Position numbers and translations under genes: made by a program
Part shown: piece after piece, positions 1 to 11,339 of the stretch
How positions within the stretch are numbered: position 1 is the first letter of the stretch
Layout: the number at the start of each line of letters is the position of its first letter
Source: Trachelipus rathkii
Lineage: Eukaryota; Arthropoda; Malacostraca; Isopoda; Trachelipodidae
Assembly (NCBI GenBank): GCA_015478945.1
Contig: JABUQX010113547.1
Coordinates: 32,501 to 61,829 of the forward strand
Length of the DNA stretch: 29,329 bases
Direction of reading: 5' to 3'
Notes under the pieces: model-generated
What the model was told of the DNA's origin: nothing
Seen by the model: the letters and a program-made list of their open reading frames with translations, nothing else
Database searches by the model: none

Positions 1-699
1 ATTCTTTGATGTGCTAAATTTGGCACCACTGCATATAAAAAATGCTCAGGTGTTAAATCAATAACTCAATTTTTTAAAGTTTATGGAATTGCTTCTGCAA
101 CTTACAAACACATTTAAGAGGCTCTAATAATTCTTTGTCTGTGATTCTAAAAAGCACATGAAATCTTATATTTATATATATTTTTAATGGTCGATAGATT
201 TACAAATTTATTAAACTGATAAGAACGAAGCGAAGTGTATTTATTTTGATGCATTTACATACAAATTTGACTGAAATACTATGAAAACTAATAAAATGAT
301 ATCTTATTCTACCAACAAAATTTATATACTACAATAATGAAACTAATTATAAAAAACTTGGTCTAAAGAAATGAATGTTGTATAAAGGTCAAGAATGCTA
401 AATTTGACAACATTGAAAATCGCCACGCCTGGTCTTGTCTCATTTGCTGAAGCCTGTAGCTGTTAAATTCTGAAAGTAACTTTTAAATTCTTTTTGTTTA
501 GTACGAAAGATTTTATATATCACAATATTTTTAATTTTCCATGAACAAGTAAATCACTGTCTCTTTGTTGTTTATTAGTTGAATGGTACTTTCAGACAAG
601 AACTACACTATTTTTCAGTATAGGCAAATATTTTTAAGCTAATTAGTATCAAATTTTGAGCAATTATTTTCGGGAAATGAGCGAAAACTTTTGAGATTG
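1..699. other. AT-rich sequence, no gene seen
   Basis: No open reading frame, repeat array or recognisable element is visible on either strand. The base composition is typical of AT-rich arthropod intergenic DNA. It lies upstream of the candidate NFYA promoter, so it may hold distal regulatory sequence, but nothing specific can be supported. Confidence 0.5.
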
Positions 700-900
700 C
701 ATGTAATGTGAGAGAGGGTCCAGCCAATGCGAAGCTGAGGAGAGACGCTTTACGTTCATTGGTGTCGCACTACCAATCATCGGAAACTCCACGCTAATAC
801 CCAATGTAAGTCCACAAATTATATTCTATTCCTACTTCCCGCCTAGGTTTGATTGGGGATCACCTTTTCGAAGCTAGGATTGGCACTAGTGGCGGGGATT
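700..900 (+). promoter_or_regulatory. NFYA: Cluster of six CCAAT boxes, candidate NFYA promoter
   Basis: Six exact CCAAT pentamers occur in 160 bp: forward at 724-728, 773-777 and 801-805, and as ATTGG at 758-762, 852-856 and 879-883. About 0.3 would be expected by chance on both strands at even base composition. The stretch is also clearly less AT-rich than its surroundings. CCAAT is the binding site of NF-Y, and the next recognisable host gene downstream on this strand is NFYA, whose first coding exon needs an upstream noncoding exon. The inference is a proximal promoter that NF-Y itself may bind. No clear TATA box or initiator is assigned, and the distance to the coding start (11.6 kb) leaves room for another interpretation, such as the promoter of an unrelated or divergent gene. 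Confidence 0.45.
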
Positions 901-1016
901 TTAACCTAAATCAACAAAATAACTAATTAGTAATTTATCAAACTTCTCAAAGAGAAGAAGCCATATTGACTACCATAGCTTATTATTTTTCGTGATGCAT
1001 CCAACGCAGAGTGAGT
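801..1016 (+). other. NFYA: Possible 5' noncoding exon end (candidate splice donors)
   Basis: Two good donor-like sequences follow the CCAAT cluster: AAT/GTAAGT with the intron starting at 806, and CAGA/GTGAGT with the intron starting at 1011. Either could end a 5' UTR exon that splices to the acceptor at 12405-12406. Donor-like hexamers are common by chance, so this is only a suggestion. Confidence 0.2.
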
Positions 1017-2304
1017 TCTGTTTGCATTCTCTGTAGCTCATTCTAGTATACCTTTGTAAAAAATAAATTTAAAATCTCTTAATTGTATTTATGAAATTAA
1101 TATGAATCAAAACAAGTTATATGAACTATGGATTTTTTTTTTTTATAAATATGGCTAAGCTGAAATATCAATTTTAGGACCTAATTTGCTTTTTCCAGAA
1201 TGGATTCTAATGAGGCTAGATCTATTATTGTAAAGTAAGCTTAAAATTTTGGCAGAAAGTTAAAGGACCTAAATGTTTAAGTAGCAACGTAAAAACGTTA
1301 GCTTTGTAGAAAAAAGGAATTGCAAAATCTTATTTAGGTAGGCCTGGCCATGTAAGTTTATACTTTCAATGCTCATTTAGATATGGACTTACATGCAGGC
1401 TAGGCTACCATTAATGCTGATTTCCCACTAAACAGGCTTTAGATAGCCTATTTGTTGAAATGAATAATTAACTAGGCTATTTGGAAATAAGCCCATATGC
1501 CCAAGATAAGCCCATATACAAGATAAACTACCTTAGAATTTTTTTTTTTTATTATTATAGCTTCAATGAGTGAGAGAGTCTCTCCTCATTGATATTTATG
1601 AAACTTAAACAAAACTAGAAATTTTATTGCAAATTGTAATATCAAACGATTCCATAAATTAATAACTATTACTGAATGAATATTTTCGGTAATTGTTTAC
1701 AGAAAGGGCCTCTAAACAGATTTTTATAAAAATCACAGCATAGACGCAAAAAATAGTAATGAATAAAAAAATAAATAATTGATCGGTCTCTTTAGGAAAA
1801 AAAGTGGTAATTGTTTAGTATTACTGACTTGAGTTCATGTACATAGTATATTAAAATTATAAACATTTCATTTACAAAATGGGTTTTAAAAAATTATTTA
1901 AAGTTTTTTTTTATGTTTATCTAAAAAAAAATTAATGTTATTATCAATACATGGATATCAATATTATTTTTTTATAATCGATTTTTTTCACCAATTTTGA
2001 GGAATCAATATTATAGATGAAGTGTAGGTAAATAATATCAAAGAAAATAAAAAATTGGTAATAGTTAAGTTTAACAGATTCTGACGAAATATCGATATTT
2101 TTTTCCCATAATCGTTTTTTTTATATATCTTTAGACCCCATGTTAAAGAACTAGAACAGTGTTGCCAAACGTCTCTCATATATAAATTAAAAAATCAAAA
2201 AAAAAAAAAAAGAAAAAAAAAATTAGAAACGTAAAAAAGAATATGAAAATAACGAAAAATGTTGTTTATAAAAATATCGTAAAATTGGCCGGTAATAGTA
2301 ATAT

Positions 2305-2309
<5 letters not shown>
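1017..2309. other. AT-rich sequence, no gene seen
   Basis: Contains homopolymer T and A runs and no reading frame with protein-like composition. Short antisense frames around 1988-2482 are low-complexity translations of A/T runs and of the AT array. If the upstream cluster is the NFYA promoter, this is first-intron sequence. Confidence 0.5.

Positions 2310-2389
<80 letters not shown>
2310..2389. repeat. (AT)n microsatellite, about 80 bp
   Basis: Uninterrupted TA dinucleotides. Translation on either strand gives only Tyr-Ile runs, so the overlapping frames are artefacts. Confidence 0.97.
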
Positions 2390-2392
<3 letters not shown>

Positions 2393-2593
2393 ACACTCTA
2401 AAAAAAAACAATTAAATATTTTCATTAAAAATAGAAAGCTTATTACCAGAATGTAAAAAAAAAAACTAAAAGTATGACACATAGAAAAAATTAGGTTTCA
2501 TATATTTGGAATCGGCAGAGCAAAGTTATTATAAAGTCATGATGATTTAAAACTATCTATTACTAGAGTATAACAAGTAGAGAATAGGGTCTT

Positions 2594-2748
2594 CAGCCTC
2601 TAGGTGATGATAAATTCTGCCCTCCTCTGTCTCTCATTGGCTCGAGCCCCTAATGGAATTATATGCTTCCTTGAACTTCAATTTTTAGGGCTCGAGCCGA
2701 TGGGGGGCGGGGGACGAAGTCCCCCCCCCATTGTCCACCTAGAGGCCG
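2594..2748. repeat. GC-rich island bounded by 11-bp inverted repeats
   Basis: GCCTCTAGGTG at 2596-2606 is exactly inverted as CACCTAGAGGC at 2736-2746. Inside lie two copies of the 10-bp palindrome GGCTCGAGCC, at 2639-2648 and 2689-2698, exactly 50 bp apart, and a short hairpin (GGGGGAC 2709-2715, loop GAA, GTCCCCC 2719-2725). The composition contrasts sharply with the flanking AT tracts. A 90-codon frame starting at 2604 crosses it but has no recognisable motif. It could be a fragment of an unclassified repeat; no target-site duplication was established. Confidence 0.5.
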
Positions 2749-2914
2749 AGAGACCCCACTCCCCTGATATCTATGCGGCTCACTCTAGGTTTTTGTTAGT
2801 TTTAACTACAAACCATTCTTTACATATAATAAGCCGGTACGATTCCAACATTCAACCAGTTTTCCAAGTCTACTGACTTTCAGATAATTCTGGAGCAAGC
2901 AGAATTATGGTTTA

Positions 2915-2918
<4 letters not shown>

Positions 2919-3001
<83 letters not shown>
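2919..3001. repeat. (AT)n microsatellite, about 83 bp
   Basis: Pure TA dinucleotides, followed directly by a purine-rich GAGA tract (3002-3035). No coding signal. Confidence 0.97.
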
Positions 3002-3005
<4 letters not shown>

Positions 3006-3052
3006 AGAGAGAGGTAGAGGTGGAGAGAGAGAGTAGATATATGTGGTCTCGG

Positions 3053-3147
3053 TTATATAAAAAAAAAAAAAATGGACTGCTTTTCATTTCCGATGCCCGT
3101 CACGCACCTTACTCCCAGTTCTTGGGAAGAATAAGGAAGATGAAGAA

Positions 3148-3149
<2 letters not shown>
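3053..3149 (+). mobile_element. RTE-like LINE, 3' terminal fragment
   Basis: The segment with CACGCACCTTACTCCCAG and the following TTGGGAAGA...GGAAGATGAAGAAG tract matches the 3' ends of the longer LINE copies near 22700-22860, 26230-26350 and 27420-27590. Only the last 100 bp or so are present, as expected for severe 5' truncation during target-primed reverse transcription. It runs straight into the AT array at 3150. Confidence 0.6.

Positions 3150-3239
<90 letters not shown>
3150..3239. repeat. (AT)n microsatellite, about 90 bp, at an RTE-like 3' end
   Basis: Pure AT dinucleotides beginning directly after the GAAGAAGAA end of the RTE-like fragment. Its position suggests it grew from the simple-sequence tail of the element. 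Confidence 0.95.
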
Positions 3240-3241
<2 letters not shown>

Positions 3242-3299
3242 AAGCTAATAAGTAGTTTGAGTCGATGGGGAACAGATGGGGACGCTTCATACCCTTCCG

Positions 3300-4335
3300 T
3301 ACAAGCTTTAATAACTATAGTCATACATGCAGTTTAACCTTAATAACTACTGTAACTAAAAACCTGCCAATTTGGCTTAGTCAAAATATACTATATGATA
3401 CCCAAATCATCCATATATTGAGTCACACTTAATAACCTCTTAGGCAAACCATTTCAAAAATAAAAAATCCTATTACTGAATGAATGCTTTCTTATATCAA
3501 GATGGCATGCCTTGTTTTTTTTCCTTCTTACTGTGCCCCCTGGTCTCCAGTCTATGGTCTACTATGAAGAATTTATTTTTCTCCATATCAATAGATGTAA
3601 ATGTTTTGTAGACTTGTAACATGTCCCCTCAGAAGTTACCTTTCTACAGAAAACATGCCTAACTCCTTCAGTCTCTCCTCATAGATCTTATCCTCAAACC
3701 CAGAAATCAATCTTGTTGCTAAGTTGCAACCTCTCTAGCATATATAGCCTATGTATGTCTTTCCTTAAATACTCTAATACTGGCCTAACATAGCTATTAT
3801 AGTTTACTTGTAACTTCCTTGCTCTTGTAAATATTGTAATTTATTACACCTAGCATTTTACTAGCTATATTCCTTGCTTCTAAACAGTGATTAGTTACTT
3901 TCAAATTATTGCTTATAATCACCTAAATCTTTTTCATGGTCCACAAACTCTAGCCAGTTCCCATTCATACTGTAATTAAAACTTATTTGAGTAACCTAAG
4001 TGAAGAACCTAATACTTTTTACTATTAAAATTCATTTGCCACTTATCTGACCACCCAAGAAGTTTATCAAGATCATTTTGAATCTTTATATATCCATCAC
4101 TATTCCTTACTGAGGTACCCATTTGGTATTATCTGCAAACTTTGAAACCTTACATTTAAGTCCCTGGTCTAAATCATATACATGTATGAGGAGCAATAGT
4201 GGCCCCATTACTGAATCCTGAGGGACACCACTCTACACTATTTCCCATGCTAACTTATTACCATTTAGTTACACACACTGTTTTCTCTTCCACAACCACA
4301 CTCTTTAATCCAGCCATGTACCCACTCCACCTATG
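3300..4335 (-). mobile_element. CR1/L2-like LINE, 3' fragment (copy A), antisense
   Basis: On the minus strand this matches the 3' third of the longer copy at 4345-8490: the reverse-transcriptase motif SGVPQ...SV (reverse complement of about 4205-4245), the conserved C-terminal region ending near NFWNGL, and the 3' UTR that includes a TTTTAGTTACAG stretch. It is truncated just upstream of the SG-PQ-S motif. It abuts the sense copy at about 4340, giving a head-to-head inverted pair. Small indels and stops make it non-functional. Assignment to the CR1/L2 group rests on motif wording; a phylogeny would be needed to place the clade. Confidence 0.8.
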
Positions 4336-4355
4336 CAGGGAAGATATTGTTAAGG

Positions 4356-5120
4356 ATGGAGATTGCAAGGCTGAGTGAAAATGTGAATGAATTGAATGAT
4401 TTGGTATTTGAGTTGAGATAGGAGGGAAATGTTTGGAAAAAAGCTAGTAGAGATGGCAAGGAGGAAGTGGGATACAGGGGTAGAGAGTACTATTGATTCA
4501 CCTAGGCAGGAAGGTGAGAGGGAAAAGACTGAAGTATTAGTTCATAGATCTGCAGATGAATGGATAGTTGTACATAATAGAAATAATAAGTTTGTGACCT
4601 GCCATAGCAGGTTTGACTGTTTTCCAGATGAGGAGGGATCAGGGTGGGCCAATATCAATGTTGGGTTTTCTAATGGGAAGGCTGAGGCATTGCTAATTGC
4701 AGACTGATGTGATACCTAGATAGGACTTTTCAAAATATAGATAGAAGGAAACAATTGAGATTGTTATTCAGGTGCCAGAGTGACTGAGAGATTGAGTTTG
4801 CAAATGTTGATTCAAATGTGATTGTGAATGTGGGCACAAATGATATAGGGCATAGAATGTCAGAAGAATTAATAGCAGATTATAGGAGGTTGATTTAGAA
4901 GATCAAAGCTAGTGGAAGAATGTGCATGATTTCTATGATTTTACCTAGGTTAGCCATGTCAGGAATGGGGAAGTAGGGCTTTAGGTTTTCGATTTGTGGA
5001 GAGAATTTCTGGACAAAGATCTTTTTGCAGTAGACAAAGTTCACTTAAGTTGTAAAGGTGTTGAGCTTTTCAGTACCAGTTTGGAGACTTGTCTATCAAA
5101 AAACAGTAAAGTTAGGGGTG
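4356..5120 (+). pseudogene. LINE ORF1 remnant: coiled coil plus SGNH esterase-like domain
   Basis: The ATG at 4356 opens a stretch with heptad-like leucines (MEIARLSENVNELNDLVFEL), typical of the ORF1 coiled coil, before a stop near 4420. Further on, in shifting frames, DSNVIVNVGTNDIGH (about 4810-4855) matches the GxND block of SGNH hydrolases, and DKVHLS (about 5033-5050) matches the DxxH block that carries the catalytic Asp and His. The catalytic Ser block is not clear. CR1 and L2 ORF1 proteins carry such an esterase-like domain; its role in retrotransposition is unresolved. Several stops and frameshifts show the reading frame is dead. Confidence 0.7.
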
Positions 5121-5234
5121 ATAGTCTAAATTTTGATATGAATAATTATAGCAATATTAGCTGTAATAGTGGAGAGATAAATTAAACTAGCATTGTTACA
5201 GGCTCAAATAAAGATGATAGCAAAAAAAAGTAAC

Positions 5235-5985
5235 TGCATTTTGAATATCAAATGTTTTTACACAAATGCTCATAGCCTTAGAAATGAAAAAGATGAACTG
5301 ATTAGTTATACCATAAAGGAGAATCTGGACATTATTTGCATAACTGAAGCATGGGTTTAATGAATAATTGTATAGAGTCTCCTTTCATGAATATGAAATA
5401 CAGATATTCAATTTATTTATACCAGCATATAGGAAAGAAGGGTGGTGGTATGGCGCTTTATGTTAAAAGCAATATTCAGTTTGTGTTAATGACTGACATT
5501 AAAACTAATCATGATGTTGAATCTGTGTGGGTAGATATCCTTATGTACAATAAATCATACAGAATAGGGGCATTTTACAGACATACTGGCCAGAGTCAAG
5601 AATTAGACACAGAAATGGTGTAAGAAATCGAGACAGGATGCCACAATGAAGAATTAAATAGTTATAATAGGTGATTTTAATATTCATGATCTTTAATGGG
5701 ATTCCTTGTCTAATATGGACCATAGTAGCTCTGTGTTTATTAATTGTATACTAGACAGCTTTTTTAGCCAGATGGTCCATGAACCTACAAGACACAATAC
5801 ACTGTTAAACTTAATATTAATTAATGGCAAAAGTATGGTGGATGAGGTTAGAGTTAAGGGGATTTTAGGAATTAGTGACCATAATTTAATTATATTTAAC
5901 ATGAATGTGATATCTTGGCCAAAATTGCAAGTTAATAAGGAAATATTAAATTTCCGAAATGGCAATTTTATCAAATTTTGAGACA
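5235..5985 (+). pseudogene. LINE ORF2 remnant: AP-like endonuclease
   Basis: Motifs appear in the expected order across several frames: N-x-RN-K-DEL (about 5265-5300), LDIICITEAW (about 5325-5355, holding the catalytic Glu), GGGMALYVK (about 5443-5470), IGDFNI (about 5665-5685) and LGISDHNLI (about 5865-5890, holding the catalytic Asp-His). Such enzymes nick target DNA to prime reverse transcription. The domain is about the usual length, but stops at 5357-5360 and 5621-5623 and later frame changes inactivate it. It continues into a linker of about 550 bp before the reverse transcriptase. Confidence 0.8.
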
Positions 5986-6551
5986 GGTTTAGTATAATTG
6001 ACTGAGATAAAGAGTTTAAAGGTCAAAACTTTTATCATGTGGAACATTTTAAGCAAATTTTGATGAATATTCAGTTAGTTTGTTTTAAAGATAAACATAT
6101 TAGGATGGCGTAGAGAAAACCTCTTCGGTTGAATGGAGAGATAAGAGAAAATCAATGAAAAGTGCAGATGTTTTAAAATATTCAAGGATAGTAATTGGGA
6201 GGATGATTTAGAAAATTAAGAAAAATAGAAGTGAATTTAACCAGACAATAAGAGGCAGAAATTAATTTAGCAAGGAATAGTAATAAGGACTTAAAGTTTT
6301 TAGCTTTTATAAATTTAAAAATTAGAATAGGACTATTGGTCCAATTAAAATTGATGAAAGTTTAGTGAGTTCAGATAAGGAGTTGGTCAACATTTTCAAT
6401 GCTTATTTTGCTTCAATGTTTACTGAGGAAAGATTGTATAATAATTCTAATAGTTCTGATACGCATATAATAAATACTTGCAGAATTTGAATTTGAGGTA
6501 AAATTAAATCTTTACTGGACCATATTGACCCAAAAGTAAAGCTACAGGCCT

Positions 6552-6671
<120 letters not shown>

Positions 6672-7336
6672 GAATTCTGAAGGAGGGTAGTACCAGCATT
6701 GCAAAAGCACTGTATTTGATTTTTCAGCAATCTATAACATTTGGTGAGGTACAAGATGACTGGAAAATGGCATATGTTGTTCCTATTTATAAGAAAGGTG
6801 GTAAGGAAGATTTGGGAAATTACAGGCCAGTTAGCTTAACATCTCTGGTTGTAAAAGTTTTGCAAATGCTACTGAAAAGTCAAATAGAGAAATATTTGGA
6901 AGACAAGATATTGGATGAGTCCCAGGATGGTTTTAGAAAGGGTAGGTCATGTCAGACAACCCTTTTAGACTATGGAATACATTACTGGCTGCATTGACCA
7001 AGGAGATCCAGTGTATATTATATATTTAGGCTTCAGCAAAGCTTTTGATAAGGTTCCCCACATAAAGTTGATAAAGAAGTTATTGCAATGTGGTATTGGT
7101 GGGGTGGGGTACATGGTTGGATTAAAAAGTGGTTGTGGAATTGGAAACAATGTGTACAACTAAATGGAAATAAGTCATCATGGGAAATAGTGAAGAGTGG
7201 TATCCCACAGGGTTCAGTGCTGCGGCCACTAATTTTCCTCATATATATAAATGATTTAGACCATGGACTTAAATGTAAGGTTTTTAAGTTTGCAGATGAT
7301 GCCAAAGTGGCTACCTCAGTAAGGAATAGTGATGGA

Positions 7337-7420
7337 TATATAAAGATTCAAAATGAACTTGATAAACTTCTTGGGTGGTATATAAAGATTCAAAATGAAC
7401 TTGATAAACTTCTTGGGTGG
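7337..7420 (+). repeat. Exact 42-bp tandem duplication, in frame
   Basis: Positions 7337-7378 are repeated exactly at 7379-7420. The unit encodes YIKIQNELDKLLGW twice without a frame change, directly after the FADD block of the reverse transcriptase. Identity of the two copies implies a recent slip, or an assembly artefact. Confidence 0.95.
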
Positions 7421-7568
7421 TCAGATAAGTGGCAAATGAATTTTAATAGTAAAAAGTGTTAGGTTCTTCACCTAGGTTACACAAATAAAAGTTTTAACTA
7501 CAATATGAATGGGGATTGGCTTGGGTCTGTTTACCAAAAAAAAAAAAAGATTTAGGTGTGATTATAAG

Positions 7569-7686
7569 TAGTAATTTGAAAGTAGCTAATCAGTGTTTGG
7601 AAGCAAGGAATAAAGCTAATAAAATGTTAGTAATTTGAAAGTAGCTAATCAGTGTTTGGAAGCAAGGAATAAAGCTAATAAAATGC
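7569..7686 (+). repeat. 59-bp tandem duplication, frame-breaking
   Basis: The unit at 7569-7627 is repeated at 7628-7686 with a single mismatch at the last base. Because 59 is not a multiple of three, the duplication shifts the reading frame within the LINE ORF2 C-terminal region (wording like SNLKVANQCLEARNKANKML). Confidence 0.95.
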
Positions 7687-8489
7687 TAGGTATAATAAAT
7701 CCCAATGTTGTTTACAAGAGCAAGGAACTTAAAAGTAAGCTGCATAATAGCTATGTTAGGTCAGTATTAGAGTATTGTGCACAAGTTTCGGCCACTTATT
7801 TAAGGAAAGACATAGGCTATATATGCTAGAGAGAATGCAACATAGAGCAACAAGATTGATTTCTGGGTTTGAGAATAATAGCTATGAGGAGAGACTGAAG
7901 GAGTTAGGCATTTTTTCTGTAGAAAGGTGACTTCTCAGAGGGGACATGATACAAGTCTACTAAATATTTACATCTATTGATAATATGGAGACCAATAAAT
8001 TCTTCATAGTAGACCACAGATGAGAGAAAAGTGGGCACAGTAAGAAAATTAAGAAGGCATGCCATCTTGATATAAGAAAGCATTCATTCAGTAATAGGGT
8101 TGTTAATTTTTGGAATGGTTTGTCACAGGAGGTTAAGTGTGACTAGATTGCAACATTTACAAAAGGATTGGATACTTATGTGGATGGTTTAGGTAACATA
8201 TAGTATATTTTGACTAAGCCAAATTAGTGGGTTTTTAGTTACAGTTATTAATGTTAAACTGTATGTTATGCCTATTACAAAGTTTATTAAAACTTGTAGT
8301 GTGGTTAGCATGCACTTTAGCTATTGTTTTTTCTTTTAGTTGTAGACTTTGTGTACACTATGTAAGTTATTGACAAGCCTTAGGGTGCTTAGTGGATTTG
8401 CATGAGCATGTTTGGTGATTGGTTGACAATCTCAATAGACTCATGTGGCTTCTTACTGTTCATTATTTCTAATGTTCTAATATTAACTT

Positions 8490-9420
8490 AATAACTTTTT
8501 CGTCAGCCTTATGTGGTGAACTTTATCAAAAGCTTTGCTGAAGTCTAAATACGGTATATAATATCAACTGGATCTATTCGCTCAATGTAGTCAGTAATGT
8601 GTTCCATAATTTTTAAATGACTTGTCTGACATGACCTACCCTTTCTAAAACCATGCTGGGAGTCATACAATATCTTATCTTCCAAATATTTCTCTATATG
8701 AACTTTCAGTAGCTATACCAAAACTTTTACAACCAGAGATGTTAAGCTAACTGGCATATAATTTCCCAAATCTTCCTTACTACCTTTCTTATAAATAGGC
8801 ACAACATATGCTGTTTTCCAGTCATCTAGTACCTCACCAAATGCTATAGATTTCTTTAAAATCAAATACAGTGCCTTTGTAATGCTGCTACTATCCTCCT
8901 TCAGAATTCTACCATATATACCATCAGGACCTGCAGATTTACTTTTGGGTCAATATGATCCTGTAAAGATTTTTTTTTTTACCTCAAATTCAAATTCTGT
9001 AATTATTACATGCATACCAGAACTATGTCTCCAAACTATTATTTAATCTTTCCTCAGTAAGCACTGATGCAAAATAAGCATTGAAATTGTTGACCAACTC
9101 CTTATCTGAACTCATTAAATTTTCATCAATTTTAATTGGACCAATTGTCCTATTCTTACTTTTAAATTTATAAAAGCTAAAAATCTTCTTTGGGTCCTTA
9201 TTACTATTCCTTGCTAAATTAATTTCTGCCTCTCTTTGCTTTTCTTATTGACTGGTTAAGTTCATTTATATTTTTCCTATAATTTTCAAAATCGTCCTCC
9301 TTATTACTACTACCCCTTGAATATTTTGAAACATCTATGCTTTTCATTGATTTTCTCTCATCTCTCTATTCCACCAAACAGGTTTTCTCTTCACCACCCT
9401 GATGGGTTTATCTTTAACTA
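8490..9420 (-). mobile_element. CR1/L2-like LINE fragment (copy C1), antisense
   Basis: On the minus strand it runs from the linker before the reverse transcriptase to KAFDK-PH (reverse complement of about 8515-8550). It includes blocks for GFRKG-SC (about 8625-8655) and the PDGIYGRILK site (about 8905-8935). It lacks the 3' UTR, which is unusual for simple LINE insertion (these truncate at the 5' end), so a later deletion or rearrangement is likely. Frames are broken. Confidence 0.75.
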
Positions 9421-9424
9421 AAAG

Positions 9425-11055
9425 TATACATCTCCAAACTATTATTCTATCTTTCCTCAGTAAACATTGACACAAAATGAGTAAAAAAAAAGTGTTAACT
9501 AATTCCTTATCTGAACTTCCTAAATTTTTTTCAATTTTAATTAGATCTGTTGTCCCATTTTTTTAAATTTATAAAAGCTAAACTTTTCCTGGTCTTTCTA
9601 ATTCTTGCTAAATTAATTTTTGCCACACTGCTTTTCTTTTTGATTAGCTATTTTATTCCTTACAGAGTTAGCCACTTTTGGTCTTTAAACTCCTAATCCC
9701 AGTCAATTATACCATGCATGTCTCAAAATTTTGTAAAATCAGCATTTCAGAAATCTAAGATTTTATTTTGCATTTTGGGCCCAGTTATCACATTCATGCT
9801 AAATCTAATTATGGCCACTAATTTCTAAACTCTCCTAGACTCTAACCTCATCCAATATACTTTCATTATTAGTTATTATTAAGTCTAACAATGGTGTGTG
9901 TCTTGTAGGTTCATGGACCACCTGTCTCAAAAAGTTGAAGTATACAATTTATAAATACAAAACTTCTATGATCCACATTAGACAAGGAGTCCCCCTGGAT
10001 GCCAGGAAAAGTAAAATCTTCCATTATCACTACCTTTTTCTTTATTGTGACACACTGTCTTGATTTCTTTTATCATTTCAGCATCTTATTTTTGACTCTG
10101 GTCAGGAGGTCTATAAAATGCCCCTAGTTTGTGTGATTGATTATGCATAAGGATATCTACCCACACAGATTCAACATCATTAGTTTTAATGTCGGTCTTA
10201 ATACAGACTGAATGTTGCTTTTTAACATAAAGCACCACATCACCCCTCTTCTTTTCTCTACATTGGTATAAATAAAATGAAATACCAGTCTATTTCATAT
10301 TCCTGAAAGGAGTCTCGATGAAATACTTTATTAACCCATGCTTTAGTAATGCAGATGATAGTGTCTATATTCTCCTCTATGGTATAACTAATCAGTTCAT
10401 CATTTTTATTTCTAAGGCTCTGACCATTTGCATGTAGAAGCTTTTGATATTCAAAATGTTGTTACTTGTATTGCTATCATCTGTTTAGCTTATAATAACC
10501 CTAGTTTTATTTATCCCACCACCATTACAGTTACCATTTCTATAATTATCCATATCAAGATTTAGTCCATCACTCCCGAACTTTAACTAGTTACTGGCCC
10601 TGAAAAACTGAACATGACTCAAGTAAAAACTGTTTTGTAAAAAGATCTTTATCCAGATATTCTCTCCACAAATCCATAAAAAATTATTAGTTTCTGAAAT
10701 GCATAATTTCTTAACCCTTTCATTCACACCTAATGCCCTGCTTCTCAATTACTGACTTGCACCAAACCTAGGTAAAATCCCAGAAATCATGCACCTTCCA
10801 CTAGCTTTCATCTTCCGAATCAACTTTCAATAACCTGCTATTAATTCTTTTGACTTTTTATGTCCTTTATCAATTGGAACCCCACATTCACTATCATGTT
10901 TGAATTTACATTTCTATCCTCAATCTTTATATATCCTATTCATGATATCACTCACTCTGCCACTTGGATAACATTCTCATTTGTTTCCTTCTATCCGTAT
11001 TTTGAAGTCCCTATCTAGGTATCATATCATATGCTCCAATTAACAATGCTGTGGG
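9425..11055 (-). mobile_element. CR1/L2-like LINE fragment (copy C2), antisense
   Basis: A second antisense piece. 9429-9640 repeats, with noticeable divergence, the linker segment already present at 9028-9240, so this is a separate insertion from C1 rather than its continuation. Going to higher coordinates it covers, on the minus strand, the endonuclease (the region of about 9900-10460) and the ORF1 esterase region (DLWREYLDKDLF from about 10640-10675), ending near 11055. Stops and frameshifts are throughout. Confidence 0.75.
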
Positions 11056-11339
11056 GAACCCAACACAACACAAGTTTGCAGCTGCAGCAAATAGCGAGGC
11101 AGAGGTTTTCTAGGCCTCTTGTTAGGCTTGTTAGGTTAGGGTAATGATGTGCACCTTCCACCCAGTACAAGTATCACTGGGTTCTACCTGATATGGTATT
11201 GGATTGCCTGCTGGCCCCAGGCGATATTGGTCTCCTCTGCAGCTACCCTCACTTTGTTTCTTGACATCTCAAAGTCTATTCTTAAAAGTAAGAAAGGACA
11301 AAGGACAGTTAATTGGTAGTAATTTGCAATCTCAAACTC
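11056..11339. other. Unassigned sequence between LINE pieces
   Basis: Less AT-rich than its surroundings. It contains short frames on both strands (11184-11378 minus, 11204-11422 plus) with no recognised motif. It may be a diverged LINE segment or host intron sequence. Confidence 0.3.

Noticed and set aside
2604..2876. A 90-codon frame across the GC-rich island
   Set aside because: No family resemblance, no splice or promoter context, and it owes its length to the GC-rich composition.
2195..3337. Tyr-Ile repeat proteins on both strands
   Set aside because: Translations of (AT)n microsatellites and their flanks; the same happens at 6403-6997 and 17458-17673. No coding signal beyond the repeat.
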